Source: Pelistega suis
GTDB taxonomy: Bacteria > Pseudomonadota > Gammaproteobacteria > Burkholderiales > Burkholderiaceae_B
Assembly: GCF_013133795.1 (NCBI RefSeq)
Contig: NZ_JABGBN010000003.1
Coordinates: 62,001 to 126,000, forward strand
Direction of reading: 5' to 3'
Length of the DNA stretch: 64,000 nt
The notes under the pieces are model-generated. The model worked only from the letters and a program-made list of their open reading frames with translations, was not told the DNA's origin and made no database searches. The position numbers were made by a program, and so were the translations under genes. Positions 1-8,088 of this stretch are shown piece by piece (position 1 is the stretch's first letter; every line of letters starts with the position of its first letter).

Positions 1-1
1 T

Positions 2-598
2 TTGTCGCCATCTTTACGGGGCGCTCTTATTGAGCGCCTTCAGTCGTTTTTAGCAAAAACAGTTGTTTTACCTATATCTCATCGTCCTGTATCTGTGCAA
101 GGGATGTGTTTGTGTTGCCAAATGCATAATGAAACTTCTGATAAATTGCGTCAGCTATTTATGCAGGCATTGCAGAGAAAGCGAGCTGCTTTTGAACAAG
201 TATGGGTAGATTGTAAAGAGGGAATTGACCCTAGTAGTGTCAGCTATACTTTGCAACAAGACTTCTTTTTAAAAGAACGTTTTCGAGAAGCAGGGACAAT
301 TTTAGTGTTAGATCGCTTATTACTTGAAAAAGTACTCACGGCTTATGAAGATGCCATGATGTATTTTTCTCATACATCGCTGATAGTGCTCGCACCAGCA
401 CTATTTAAAGATGAGCGAGAAAGTCAGGCGTTGGTGGAGAAATTAGAAGTTATTTATGAACATATCCGTATTTTTCAGCCGACTTTCCAACAGGCATCGC
501 TTATTCAATTTGATGAGTTGACGCCTGAGTATTGGGAGAACTATCAACGTAGTTTGCCTGTGCTAGTCAGCCCAACAAGACATCGTTTGTTTGTGTGA
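2..598 (+). CDS. G3E-type (CobW/P47K-like) GTPase fragment, 5' end outside window
   Basis: The frame is open from the window edge, so the N-terminal part, where a Walker A motif would lie, is not visible. What remains resembles the second half of a G3E P-loop GTPase of the CobW/P47K metallochaperone group. A C-x-C-C motif (residues 36-39 of the visible part) matches the metal-binding CxCC, and a segment near residue 70 reading CKEGIDPSSV lies where the family has an E-T-x-G-x-x-D-P motif. Both the ETG-like element and the later NKxD-like element (LAPALFKDE) are degenerate, so it may no longer be a normal GTPase. It ends 3 bases before the convergent gene at 601. Family assignment is by eye and moderate. 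Confidence 0.45.
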   Translation: MSPSLRGALIERLQSFLAKTVVLPISHRPVSVQGMCLCCQMHNETSDKLRQLFMQALQRKRAAFEQVWVDCKEGIDPSSVSYTLQQDFFLKERFREAGTILVLDRLLLEKVLTAYEDAMMYFSHTSLIVLAPALFKDERESQALVEKLEVIYEHIRIFQPTFQQASLIQFDELTPEYWENYQRSLPVLVSPTRHRLFV

Positions 599-600
599 TG

Positions 601-831
601 TTATTGATTATGGTAATGTGCAAGTAACATTCGTAGGCATTCCGTACGAGTAATGCCGTGCTTTTTAGCTAAACCGTCGAAGTCGTTAAATACTTCGATA
701 GGTAGGCGTAAGCCAATATTTTTAATTAAGCCAAGCTCACGCATTTTTTTATCGTACTCATGCGCGGCTTTCATGCGAGCAGCTTTGCTGGCTGGTGATT
801 GGCTATTGGTGTTGTATTTGTTTTTGCTCAT
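601..831 (-). CDS. Small ribbon-helix-helix protein (copy A)
   Basis: A 76-residue basic protein. The N-terminal 35 residues are Lys/Ser/Ala rich. The C-terminal half (about residues 38-72) has the pattern of a ribbon-helix-helix DNA-binding fold: a short strand (IGLRLP), helix A (EVFNDFDGLAKKHG), then the turn and helix B (TRTECLRMLL). It is similar along its length to the protein at 2360-2575, including the Ala/Lys-rich lead-in and the Arg-x-E-x-L signature of helix B. Such proteins are common as plasmid copy-control or antitoxin repressors; neither role is shown here. Upstream lies a run of hairpins (974-1078). Convergent with the preceding gene. Confidence 0.6.
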   Translation of the reverse strand: MSKNKYNTNSQSPASKAARMKAAHEYDKKMRELGLIKNIGLRLPIEVFNDFDGLAKKHGITRTECLRMLLAHYHNQ

Positions 832-1206
832 ATTGATGTGTTCCGTTACATGTGATAATATACACGAGTGTCAGGGGTACTTGACTGATGTCTTTCCCCC
901 TTTCACTACCCTAGTAGTACTTCATGATTTCGAGAATGTTCCTAGCAATCTCTACTATCAAACTAACTAGGGTGAGTATTAAAAGTGTTCGCTTCACTTT
1001 AATTACTCCTTGGTATCTCCCTAAGTTCAAAGGTCTAGGGATTTCACCTTAATGAGAGAGTTCCCCCTCTCTCATTAATTTTTATTATACTATATTGTAT
1101 AATAAAATTGGAATAGTAGTGTAAAAGCACAAGTCAGATGAGTCAGGGTTGATGACGCCATTAGAACTAGAACTTGTGGGCGGAGATGGAGGAAAAAGTA
1201 GATTGA
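832..1206. other. Gene-free stretch with three consecutive hairpins
   Basis: No convincing gene in 375 bases; the open frame that crosses 653-970 is the reverse of the RHH gene plus non-coding DNA. Three inverted repeats follow one another: about 974-1008 (arms gagtatt..aaagtg and cactttaat..actc, imperfect), about 1014-1042 (built on ccctaa/ctaggg, weak), and 1049-1078 (perfect 12-base arms). The last is followed by a T-rich run. This could be the 3' portion of a small structured RNA transcribed rightwards, or an untranslated leader read leftwards into the RHH gene. A GATAAT-like -10 lies near 855, without a clear -35. Confidence 0.4.
1049..1086 (+). terminator. Rho-independent terminator
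   Basis: Perfect 12-base arms (1049-1060 and 1067-1078) around a 6-base loop ttcccc, then ATTTTTATT. No protein gene ends just upstream on this strand, so it would terminate a non-coding transcript from the 832-1048 region. Confidence 0.6.
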
Positions 1207-1428
1207 TTACCAGTAATAGAAGATATCAAACAGAGTGGCTATGATGATAGGCATAGCAAGCATGAATAAAAGAATATTACGCGTCTGTTTACGATCTTTT
1301 TCCTTGTCCTTTAATTCACGAATCAAGTCACTCAGTTGTTCCTCGGTCATATCCTCAATATTAGAAGGGCGCAGCGCTTTTTTAATAGCAATCGCTAATT
1401 CATCCGTTGTGTAGTGTCTATCTAACAT
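1207..1428 (-). CDS. Small single-pass membrane protein, unknown
   Basis: 73 residues: a charged N-terminal part (residues 1-48, predicted helical, with a Lys/Glu-rich stretch around 36-48) and one C-terminal hydrophobic segment (about 50-70, LLFMLAMPIIIATLFDIFYYW). This looks like a C-tail-anchored membrane protein with the bulk in the cytoplasm. A strong ribosome binding site (aagggaggc) precedes the ATG at 1428, which supports it being a real gene. I do not recognise a family. Divergent from hicB at 1546. Confidence 0.55.
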   Translation of the reverse strand: MLDRHYTTDELAIAIKKALRPSNIEDMTEEQLSDLIRELKDKEKDRKQTRNILLFMLAMPIIIATLFDIFYYW

Positions 1429-1454
1429 AACAGCCTCCCTTAAAAAGAAACACC

Positions 1455-1483
1455 TATATACAATAATACATGAAAAGTATATA
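1455..1483. promoter_or_regulatory. Inverted repeat between divergent genes
   Basis: Perfect 7-base arms TATATAC (1455-1461) and GTATATA (1477-1483) separated by 15 bases, centred between the divergent small membrane protein and hicB. HicB proteins bind palindromes upstream of their own operons, so an operator is possible, but nothing else supports it. Confidence 0.3.
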
Positions 1484-1545
1484 AACGTATTATTCTGAGA
1501 GTTGATTTTGTATTGGTTATCTGATTTTATTAAGGATGATTAATT

Positions 1546-1913
1546 ATGTTTTATCCAGCACATTTTGAACCAGCTGAAGAAGGCGGTTTTGTAGTGACAT
1601 TCCCAGATTTACCAGAGGGTATTACCCAGGGGGATACCTATGAAGAGGCGATGGAAATGGCAGAAGATGTACTGATATCGTGTGTTGAAATCTATTTTGA
1701 CGAAGAAAAACCATTCCCAGCGCCAAGAATGGCTAAAAAGGGGGAAGAGTCAGTATTTTTACCAGATAGCATTTACGCTAAGGTGTTATTGCATAATACG
1801 ATGTTAAAAACAAAATGAGTAAAGCCGAATTAGCGCGCTTGACTTCTATTCGTCCACCTGAAATTCAACGTATTATGGCGAAAATTGCTACCCCAATTGC
1901 ATTAGTCACATAA
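1546..1913 (+). pseudogene. hicB: HicB-type antitoxin, frameshifted; no hicA
   Basis: The first frame (1546-1818, 90 aa) has the HicB partial RNase H-like fold: YPAHFEPAEEGGFVVTFPDLP, then TQGDTYEEAMEMAEDVL, and ends after KVLLHNTMLKTK. The family normally continues directly into a C-terminal helix-turn-helix. That continuation (SKAELARL..RPPEIQRIM) is present but in the -1 frame from 1815 to 1913, after an A-rich run, and is itself cut short. So a one-base change has separated the antitoxin fold from its DNA-binding part. The toxin gene hicA, usually just upstream, is absent. Reads as a decayed toxin-antitoxin remnant. Confidence 0.75.
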
Positions 1914-2359
1914 TCTTATATAGCTATTTCACTGCTCCTCGAGGGCGGTTTTTTATGGTGGATATTAGGATAAAAGTATCCAGGAGAGAGAAAACAGATT
2001 CAAAAGTTTCTTGGAAACTTTGCTGGCAGTTGAATTTTGGTTTTTGTGAGATTATTTTTCTTTATAAATCAATAGATTATATATCAAAAAAGCACGAAAT
2101 CACAAAAATCACACTTTTTTACATCGAACTCTAAAAATAGATATTGAATAAATGGCTGATGATGAGTGTTTTTGAGGGTTTCCGATACGTCAAAAATGAT
2201 TAAAATAGCCTTATTTTTCCGGCTCTTTCAGTTAATTTACTATTGAATTTAAAACGTGCGTTTTAAAAATACCGAGGGTACGGCTGGGTGGGGCGAACCA
2301 GCAGGAGCAATGCATAAAAAACGCTTAGACGGTGCTAAGCGGTTTATGGTGGAGATTAT
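1914..2359. other. AT-rich gene-free stretch with palindromes
   Basis: No gene seen in 446 bases. Visible structure: an 8-base-arm palindrome at 2003-2021 (aaagtttc-ttg-gaaacttt), two copies of AAATCAC near 2097-2112, a 9-base-arm palindrome at 2248-2267 (tttaaaacg-tg-cgttttaaa), and the terminator at 2315-2343. AT-richness with short repeats beside RHH genes is reminiscent of small-plasmid replication regions, but there is no replication protein and no convincing iteron set. Confidence 0.35.
2315..2343 (-). terminator. Rho-independent terminator of RHH gene copy B
   Basis: On the minus strand the stem CGCTTAG/CTAAGCG (2335-2341 with 2322-2328, 6-base loop) is followed by a run of six T (the A run at 2316-2321). 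It lies 17 bases past the stop of the RHH gene at 2360. Confidence 0.65.
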
Positions 2360-2575
2360 TTATTGTTGGCTATTAGCTAAGTCTAATAATTTTTTTAATG
2401 CCTCAGGTCGTTTGATATTGTGTGCCTCGCAGTAGGTATCAAAGCGATTGGCGAGTTCTGTTTCTAATAGGAGTCTGATTGCTCGTGCCTCACCAGATTC
2501 AATCTTGCGCTTTTGGTGGGCGGTGGCGGTTTTGGCTCGCAGTGCTTTGCTGTGTGCGGTGTTGCTATTTGCCAT
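2360..2575 (-). CDS. Small ribbon-helix-helix protein (copy B)
   Basis: 71 residues with the same plan as the protein at 601-831: an Ala/Lys-rich basic N-terminus (SKALRAKTATAHQKRK), a strand (AIRLLLE), helix A (ELANRFDTYCEAHN) and helix B (KRPEALKKLLDLA). The two are clear paralogues. It has its own terminator (2315-2343), and the 150 bases upstream carry three strong hairpins, as in copy A. Likely a DNA-binding repressor; the target is unknown but could be its own upstream region. Confidence 0.6.
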   Translation of the reverse strand: MANSNTAHSKALRAKTATAHQKRKIESGEARAIRLLLETELANRFDTYCEAHNIKRPEALKKLLDLANSQQ

Positions 2576-2594
2576 ATTTAATCCTTTAAAAGGG

Positions 2595-2728
2595 TGGGGC
2601 TATCAAGGCTTGACAGCCCCATTAAAAAGCCTTATATTTGTTCATGAACACCTAGGGGGGGCAACCCCTAGGCTTCATCTGATTAACTACCTACTTTTTA
2701 GTAAGCAGTCCCTGGTAACAACACCAGG
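2595..2728. other. Three hairpins upstream of RHH copy B
   Basis: Perfect inverted repeats in series: TGGGGCT/AGCCCCA (2595-2601, 2615-2621), CCTAGGGG/CCCCTAGG (2651-2658, 2665-2672, 6-base loop) and CCTGGT/ACCAGG (2711-2716, 2723-2728). None is followed by a good T run on the plus strand. They lie in the 5' leader of the RHH gene if it is transcribed from further right, or in a separate antisense RNA. Confidence 0.45.
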
Positions 2729-2766
2729 ATTATCAGAATAAGGATTATGAAGACGATTTTCATAAT

Positions 2767-3027
2767 TCACCTTATTGAACTAAGCCCTACTGTTTGAATA
2801 AGACGGTGGGGCTTTCTCTTTATCCGTCCTACCCATACGATGAACATCACCGCATCTTGATTAATATCTGGGTCGATGAGGTGAACAATAGAGCCTGGAC
2901 GGAATTCGTGCTCGTCCTGACCGAAGTCGATGTTGATAAAATAGTATTTATTGAGGTCGGTACCACGTCGTGTGTATTTGGCTAAGCTGGGTGATAGTCG
3001 TACCAGCTGCCCTAAGAATATTGACAA
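2767..3027 (-). CDS. Small hypothetical protein, possibly truncated at its start
   Basis: 86 codons on the minus strand beginning with TTG at 3027, with no ribosome binding site in front. The interior is protein-like: a basic segment (KYTRRGTDLNKYYFINIDFG), then a stretch ending in VMFIVWVGRIKRKPHRL. No family recognised. The likely genuine portion starts inside the frame, and its 5' end meets the recombinase-like fragment that runs the other way from about 3019, so the start may have been lost in a rearrangement. Confidence 0.4.
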   Translation of the reverse strand: MSIFLGQLVRLSPSLAKYTRRGTDLNKYYFINIDFGQDEHEFRPGSIVHLIDPDINQDAVMFIVWVGRIKRKPHRLIQTVGLSSIR

Positions 3028-3386
3028 TAAACTTAAAGAGGTAACACAACAAATTGAGAAAATTGTTGCTTTATTGTCAAAAATAGGTGCGGATGTCAGT
3101 GAAAGTATTATTAGAAAATTATCTGAGCTAGAAGAAGAAAAAGCCAGGTTAGAGAAAACAAAAATGTTTCAAAACAAGATGAATGCTCAATTACCAGATA
3201 TCACCACTATATATAGTAGTGTGCTTGATAATTTGACAGAAAAAATAAAAAGCAGGACTGATAAAATCAGACCTGCTTTCGATGAATATCTTGGAGCTGT
3301 ACCATTAACTATTGAAAACAATAGTGTATATGCCCATATTCGGACATCCGCTAGTAAGTTATTGACTAAGCAACAATATTTAGCGG
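3019..3386 (+). pseudogene. C-terminal fragment of a probable recombinase
   Basis: The plus-strand frame between about 3019 and 3371 encodes a charged, coiled-coil-like sequence (KLKEVTQQIEKIVALLSKIG then IIRKLSELEEEKARLEK). This is the composition seen after the zinc-ribbon of large serine recombinases. It has no start codon or N-terminal catalytic part of its own, and its 5' join is inside another frame. The frame then runs straight into the 3' end of the tRNA-fMet gene, where the translation (ARAGFEPTTFGL) is merely the antisense of the tRNA. Identity is tentative; a coiled-coil protein of another kind is possible. Confidence 0.4.
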
Positions 3387-3463
<77 letters not shown>

Positions 3464-3475
3464 TCAGAAAAATAA

Positions 3476-3504
3476 ATTATATAACTGATGTTATAATAAT
3501 GCAA
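3476..3504 (-). promoter_or_regulatory. Sigma-70 promoter of tRNA-fMet
   Basis: On the minus strand TTGCAT (3504-3499), 17 bases, TATAAT (3481-3476); the -10 ends 12 bases before the tRNA 5' end. Near consensus. Confidence 0.7.
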
Positions 3505-3539
3505 GTGTTTTTTTAAAATTTTTACTGTTGAGTGAGAAA

Positions 3540-4259
3540 ATGGATGAATTATTCCTTAAGCAGGTCTTAGAAACAGCTTTATTATGTGCAAATGAACCAA
3601 TGCGTGTTGGGGAGCTATCTAAGCTTTTTAGTGAGACTGATGGTGTAACGTCTGATGTAATTAAGCAACAGTTATTAAAATTACAGAGCGAATGGGCGGA
3701 TAAAGGGTTAGAATTAGTAAATCTTGCAGGTGGGTGGCGTTTTCAAAGTCGCCCAGAGATGCAAAAATATCTTGAACGCTTAAATCCAGAGAAACCTCCT
3801 AAATATTCTCGAGCAGTGATGGAAACGCTAGCAATTATTGCTTGGCGACAGCCTGTTACTCGAGGGGATATCGAAGATATTCGTGGGGTGTCTGTTTCTT
3901 CTCAAATTATTAAAACTTTAGAAGATAGGGATTGGATTGAGGTAATCGGTCATAAAGAAGGTCCTGGTCGCCCAGCATTATTTGGTACAACAAAGCATTT
4001 TCTTGATGATATGGGCTTAAAGTCTTTATCGCAGTTGCCGGCTATTGAGGCAGATGCTGAGTTATTAATGGCGAACGATACTGAATTAGCGCAGTTGCTC
4101 CAAGAGCAGTCAGCGCAATTAAAATTACCAAACGAGGTAGCTCAAACGACAGATGCTGAGGGCGTTTCTGGAGATGTTGGGCTCGTCCAAAGCGAACAAG
4201 CAGATACAACAGAATTGATAACTGGCTCTGATGAGAATGAAAAACTATCAGAGGTTTAA
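3540..4259 (+). CDS. scpB: Segregation and condensation protein B
   Basis: ScpB is the dimeric winged-helix subunit that bridges ScpA (kleisin) and SMC in the condensin complex that organises and segregates the chromosome. The two winged-helix domains are visible at about residues 1-85 and 90-165, with the family-typical [24 protein letters not shown], then [20 protein letters not shown] and GRPALFGTT. The last 70 residues are an acidic, Gln-rich tail. A TTG at 3528 would extend the frame by four codons, but the ATG at 3540 is preceded by a GAGTGAG and is preferred. It is followed 12 bases later by rluB, the usual partner. Confidence 0.93.
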   Translation: MDELFLKQVLETALLCANEPMRVGELSKLFSETDGVTSDVIKQQLLKLQSEWADKGLELVNLAGGWRFQSRPEMQKYLERLNPEKPPKYSRAVMETLAIIAWRQPVTRGDIEDIRGVSVSSQIIKTLEDRDWIEVIGHKEGPGRPALFGTTKHFLDDMGLKSLSQLPAIEADAELLMANDTELAQLLQEQSAQLKLPNEVAQTTDAEGVSGDVGLVQSEQADTTELITGSDENEKLSEV

Positions 4260-4271
4260 AGGCTATAAAAC

Positions 4272-5906
4272 ATGAGCGAAAACTCAGAATATACAGAAAA
4301 TACATCATCAAGTAGTGAGGAAACACCTAAGCGTGGGCGTAAATTGCGTACGCCATTTCGTCGCCGTCGTACAGAAACCGTAGAGAAAGTGGAAAAGCAG
4401 GTAGAGCTTGCGTCGTCTGTCGAAACTAATTCACTAGCTTCTCCTGCTTCTGAAGATGTTCCTGTTAAGCCAAAGCGTACTCGTAAGAAAGTCGCAGAGG
4501 TTGCTGACCAAGTGGTGTCCGATGGTGAGGTTGCCAAAAAAGCAATTCGTAAGCCGCGTGTGACTAAGAAGGCGAAACCAATTGCTAATCAAGACTTGAT
4601 GGAATTGGATGATATTTCAGGAGAATCAAATCCTGAAATGGATGTAGAGGTTTCGGAGCAAGAGCAAAAGCAAGTTTTTTCTTTCCTTGATAAAAAGAAT
4701 GATAAGTTAGAAAAGCGTCTTGGTAAGTATCTCAGTTCTGATTCGATTATGCCAAAGCTGCATAAAGTATTGGCAGATGCTGGCGTGGGTTCTCGTCGTG
4801 ATATGGAAGAGTTGATTCTCCAAGGGCGTGTTTCTGTTAATGGTGAGCCAGCACACATTGGTCAGCGAGTGGGGGTTGATGATGTCGTACGTGTTAATGG
4901 GCGTTTGGTTGCTCGTCCTAAGAGCAATCGTCCTCCGCGAGTCATTCTTTATCATAAGCCGGCAGGTGAGATTGTTACGATGGATGATCCAGAAAATCGT
5001 GCGACGGTATTTTCTCGCTTGCCTAAGATGCGTACAGGTAAATGGGTGTCAGTGGGGCGTTTAGACTTAAATACTGAAGGGCTATTGATTTTTACGACTT
5101 CAGGTGATTTGGCCAATCGTTTAATGCACCCTCGTTATGGTAGTGAGCGTGAGTATGCTGTGCGTGTGTTGGGTGAAGTGACTGAAGAGCAGCGTCAACA
5201 ATTATTACAGGGTATCCAATTAGAGGATGGTTTGGCGACCTTTGGTTGTTTGGACTATATCGGTGGAGAGGGTAGTAATCGTTGGTATCGTGTAACGATT
5301 AACGAAGGGCGTAATCGTGAGGTTCGTCGTATGTTTGAGGCGGTGGGCTTGTTGGTTAGTCGTTTAATCCGTTCTCGCTTTGGTGATATTACGTTGCCGC
5401 GTAATCTACGCCGTGGTCGTTGGGAAGAGCTTGATGGCAATCTTGTGTTGGCGCTGATGGAGCAATTGGGTCTGAATAAGCCTGTTTTTTCTGATGAGGA
5501 TAGTAAGGTGCGAGGGCGAGGTCGTGGTCGCTTTATCGATCAGCGCCGTATTTCGCATGATAATGCCATGCCACCAGGTTTTGAAAATGCGGTAGATATG
5601 TCTGCTGAGTTTAGTGTACATCAACGTCGCTCTCCTGAGAAACGTGGTGCTGGTATGGGTAATCGTGCGGGTAAAAATACGACGGCTAAAGGTGGTCGTG
5701 GTTCTACTCGTCGCACAGCGGAAGGGCGCTTTGATGAGCAACGTCCAGTTCGTGGTTCGAGAGAGGCTGCGGGTCGTAAAGGTGCGCAAAATGCTAAGTC
5801 TAACAAATGCTCATTGCGTTCTCGAGATGATTGGCAACCGAGAGGTAGCAATGCTCATGAGTCCCAATTAGGGTTTGGGTTATCACGTCCTCGAAAATTG
5901 CGTTAG
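4272..5906 (+). CDS. rluB: 23S rRNA pseudouridine synthase RluB with long basic tails
   Basis: RluB makes pseudouridine 2605 in 23S rRNA. An S4 RNA-binding domain begins near residue 160 (PKLHKVLADAGVGSRRDMEE), and the RsuA/RluB catalytic domain follows, with its Asp in GRLDLNTEGLLIFTTSGDLA (about residue 265) and the NEGRNREVRRMFEAVG loop. At 544 residues it is much longer than the usual 280-300. Residues 1-155 are a low-complexity charged extension, and residues 410-544 form an Arg/Gly-rich tail of the kind seen in burkholderial RluB proteins. Start chosen at the ATG 12 bases after scpB; probably one transcript with it. Confidence 0.92.
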   Translation: MSENSEYTENTSSSSEETPKRGRKLRTPFRRRRTETVEKVEKQVELASSVETNSLASPASEDVPVKPKRTRKKVAEVADQVVSDGEVAKKAIRKPRVTKKAKPIANQDLMELDDISGESNPEMDVEVSEQEQKQVFSFLDKKNDKLEKRLGKYLSSDSIMPKLHKVLADAGVGSRRDMEELILQGRVSVNGEPAHIGQRVGVDDVVRVNGRLVARPKSNRPPRVILYHKPAGEIVTMDDPENRATVFSRLPKMRTGKWVSVGRLDLNTEGLLIFTTSGDLANRLMHPRYGSEREYAVRVLGEVTEEQRQQLLQGIQLEDGLATFGCLDYIGGEGSNRWYRVTINEGRNREVRRMFEAVGLLVSRLIRSRFGDITLPRNLRRGRWEELDGNLVLALMEQLGLNKPVFSDEDSKVRGRGRGRFIDQRRISHDNAMPPGFENAVDMSAEFSVHQRRSPEKRGAGMGNRAGKNTTAKGGRGSTRRTAEGRFDEQRPVRGSREAAGRKGAQNAKSNKCSLRSRDDWQPRGSNAHESQLGFGLSRPRKLR

Positions 5907-5932
5907 ATTTTATTGGGTAAATACTCAATTTC

Positions 5933-5961
5933 TTGAAACTTAAGCGTTTTTCCTATATAAT
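5933..5961 (+). promoter_or_regulatory. Sigma-70 promoter of the rimP-nusA-infB operon
   Basis: TTGAAA (5933-5938), exactly 17 bases, TATAAT (5956-5961). It is followed by about 125 untranslated bases before rimP. Confidence 0.8.
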
Positions 5962-5967
5962 GCTTAA

Positions 5968-6094
5968 GTAATCCACATTTTTAAGTGTGGGCATTTTTAC
6001 TGTGTTTAGTCGTTGTGGCTATCGAGAAAGCCCGCAGCGACTGAAGCACTTTCAAAATGATGGGCTGTTTAGCCCATTTTTTTTTAATATTTTT
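5968..6094 (+). promoter_or_regulatory. Structured rimP leader with attenuator layout
   Basis: Between the promoter and the rimP start the transcript would form a small hairpin (CCACA 5973-5977 with TGTGG 5986-5990), a long hairpin (6008-6020 with 6029-6042, several G-U pairs) and then an intrinsic terminator (6060-6085) ending only nine bases before the ATG. This is the layout of a transcription attenuator. Rfam has a rimP-leader family in gammaproteobacteria with a similar arrangement; whether this one is homologous cannot be judged by eye. Confidence 0.6.
6060..6085 (+). terminator. Intrinsic terminator just before rimP
   Basis: Perfect stem ATGGGCT/AGCCCAT (6060-6066, 6071-6077) with a GTTT loop, then nine T. 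Full termination would silence rimP-nusA-infB, so conditional readthrough is expected. Confidence 0.8.
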
Positions 6095-6565
6095 ATGGCT
6101 GATTTATATACATTAACCGAACAAACAATCGCAGGTTTAGATGTTGAACTTGTGGATGTTGAGCGTGCGGCTTTAGGTTTGTTGCGTATCACTATTGATA
6201 AACCAGGTGGTATCAATATCGAGGATTGCGAGCAGGTATCGCGTCTCTTATCTCGTGTTTTTGAGGTAGAGAATATTGACTATAAGCGCTTAGAAGTAGG
6301 CTCTCCGGGCGTGGATCGTCCTTTGCGTACATTGGCTGACTTTAAGCGGTTTGCTGGTGAGCGAGTAGAAGTTAAATTACATACACCGATTGATAATCGT
6401 AAGGTTTTTAATGGTGTTTTATCAATTAAAGATGAGCAGAGCAATACATTCTGCTTAACATTCGAGGTTAAAAAGAACGAGACGCAAGTGGTTGAGTTTG
6501 TTTACGAAGATGTAGATAAAGCTAAGCTTGATCCCGTTTTGGATTTCAAAGGTAAAAAGAAATGA
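6095..6565 (+). CDS. rimP: Ribosome maturation factor RimP
   Basis: RimP binds the 30S precursor and helps S12/S19 assembly. The 156-residue product starts [10 protein letters not shown] and has the two expected domains: an N-terminal alpha/beta part with [20 protein letters not shown] and [13 protein letters not shown], and a C-terminal SH3-like part from about residue 85. The frame is open upstream to a GTG at 5987, but that extension would run through the leader hairpins and terminator, so the ATG at 6095 is chosen. There is no recognisable Shine-Dalgarno in the T-rich sequence before it. It overlaps nusA by four bases. Confidence 0.93.
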   Translation: MADLYTLTEQTIAGLDVELVDVERAALGLLRITIDKPGGINIEDCEQVSRLLSRVFEVENIDYKRLEVGSPGVDRPLRTLADFKRFAGERVEVKLHTPIDNRKVFNGVLSIKDEQSNTFCLTFEVKKNETQVVEFVYEDVDKAKLDPVLDFKGKKK

Positions 6566-8034
6566 GTCGTGAAATTCTTCATTTTGTTGATGCACTTGCA
6601 CATGAGAAAAATGTACCAGCAGAAGTTGTGTTTAGTGCCTTAGAGGGTGCTTTAGCGTCAGCAATGAAAAAGCGTTTTAAAGAAGATGCTGACATTATCG
6701 TGACGATTAATCGCCAAACTGGTGCACACAGTGGTGTGCGTCGTTGGTTAGTTGTGCCTGATGAAGCTGGTCTTCAAGAGCCAGAACGTCAAGAGTTATT
6801 GAGTGATGCCCAAGAAATCCAGCCTGGTATCAAAGTGGGTGAGTATATCCAACAAGACCTCGAAATTGAGGACTTTGGTCGTATTGGTGCGCAAGTGGCG
6901 AAACAAGCCATTCTTCAGCGTATCCGTGATGCGGAGCGTGAGCAGGTGCTTAATGAGTTCTTAGAGCGTGGCGATAGTATTGTGTCAGGTACGATTAAGC
7001 GCATGGATAAAGGTGATGCAATCGTTGAAATCGGTAAGGTGGAAGCTCGTTTGCCTCGTTCAGCAATGATTCCAAAAGAGAACTTGCGTTCAGGTGACCG
7101 TGTACGTGCATGGGTCGAAAAAGTTGATCACAATTTACGTGGCCAACAAGTGTTGCTCTCTCGTACGGCGCCTGAGTTTATTCGTGAGCTTTTTGAAAAC
7201 GAAGTGCCTGAGATTGAACAAGGTTTATTAGAGATTAAAGCGGCTGCACGTGATCCTGGTATTCGTGCCAAAATTGCAGTGGTTGCTTACGACAAACGTA
7301 TTGATCCTATCGGTACTTGTGTCGGTATGCGTGGCTCACGAGTGAGTGCTGTTCGTAATGAGCTTGCTGGTGAGCAAGTGGATATTGTTTTATGGTCTGA
7401 TGTTCCTGCCGAGTTTGTGATTGCGGCTTTAGCACCAGCACAAGTAGAGTCTATTGTTGTCGAAGAAGACAAGAAAACAATGGATGTTGTGGTTGACGAA
7501 GAGAACTTAGCGAAAGCCATTGGTAGCCGTGGTCAAAATGTCCGTCTAGCTTCTGAGCTGACAGGTTGGCAAATTAATATTATGACGGCTGAAGAGAGTA
7601 ATAATCGTAAGGCAGAAGAAAATGCCAAACTCTTGAAATTATTTGAAGATAAGCTAGATGTGGATGAAGAAGTTGCGTCTGTACTTATTGAAGAAGGCTT
7701 TACAGGTTTAGAAGAAGTGGCGTATGTTCCTGAGCAAGAGCTATTAGATATTGATGGCTTTGATGAGGAGTTAGTTGCCGAATTGCGTAGCCGTGCCCGT
7801 GCCGCTTTATTAACAGAAGCGATTGTTCGCGAAGAGGCGGTAGAAAGTGCGCAAGATCTTGTCGGTTTAGAAGGCTTAGATGCTGAACGTATTGCTAAAC
7901 TTGTACAAGCAGAGGTTAAAACACGTGATGATTTAGCAGAATTGGCTAGCGATGAGTTGGCTGAGATTCTTTCTGTATCAGAAGAAGAAGCTGGTCAAAT
8001 TATTCTAAGTGCGCGTGCGCATTGGTTTGAATAA
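6562..8034 (+). CDS. nusA: Transcription termination/antitermination factor NusA
   Basis: NusA binds RNA polymerase, promotes pausing and hairpin termination and takes part in antitermination on rRNA operons. The order is standard: N-terminal polymerase-binding domain (1-125), S1 domain (about 135-200), KH1 and KH2 (about 200-345, with [18 protein letters not shown] and [17 protein letters not shown]), and two C-terminal acidic repeat domains (about 365-490) as in proteobacterial NusA. 490 residues is full length. The start codon overlaps the rimP stop (ATGA). NusA is known to regulate its own operon in E. coli, which makes the attenuator before rimP a plausible target. Confidence 0.97.
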   Translation: MSREILHFVDALAHEKNVPAEVVFSALEGALASAMKKRFKEDADIIVTINRQTGAHSGVRRWLVVPDEAGLQEPERQELLSDAQEIQPGIKVGEYIQQDLEIEDFGRIGAQVAKQAILQRIRDAEREQVLNEFLERGDSIVSGTIKRMDKGDAIVEIGKVEARLPRSAMIPKENLRSGDRVRAWVEKVDHNLRGQQVLLSRTAPEFIRELFENEVPEIEQGLLEIKAAARDPGIRAKIAVVAYDKRIDPIGTCVGMRGSRVSAVRNELAGEQVDIVLWSDVPAEFVIAALAPAQVESIVVEEDKKTMDVVVDEENLAKAIGSRGQNVRLASELTGWQINIMTAEESNNRKAEENAKLLKLFEDKLDVDEEVASVLIEEGFTGLEEVAYVPEQELLDIDGFDEELVAELRSRARAALLTEAIVREEAVESAQDLVGLEGLDAERIAKLVQAEVKTRDDLAELASDELAEILSVSEEEAGQIILSARAHWFE

Positions 8035-8088
8035 TGTGATTTAACGAGTTATTGATAAATTATTTTAGTTGTTAAGAAAGAGAACCGA

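Noticed and set aside
653-970. A 105-codon plus-strand frame across the first RHH gene and the hairpin region
   Set aside because: It is the reverse of a better-supported gene, then runs through inverted repeats; no ribosome site or protein-like composition.
2097-2112. AAATCAC repeats as plasmid iterons
   Set aside because: Only two short copies, no regular period and no replication gene nearby.
5987-6094. Longer rimP starting at GTG 5987
   Set aside because: The extra 36 residues would be encoded by leader hairpins and the terminator; RimP proteins begin near the ATG at 6095.
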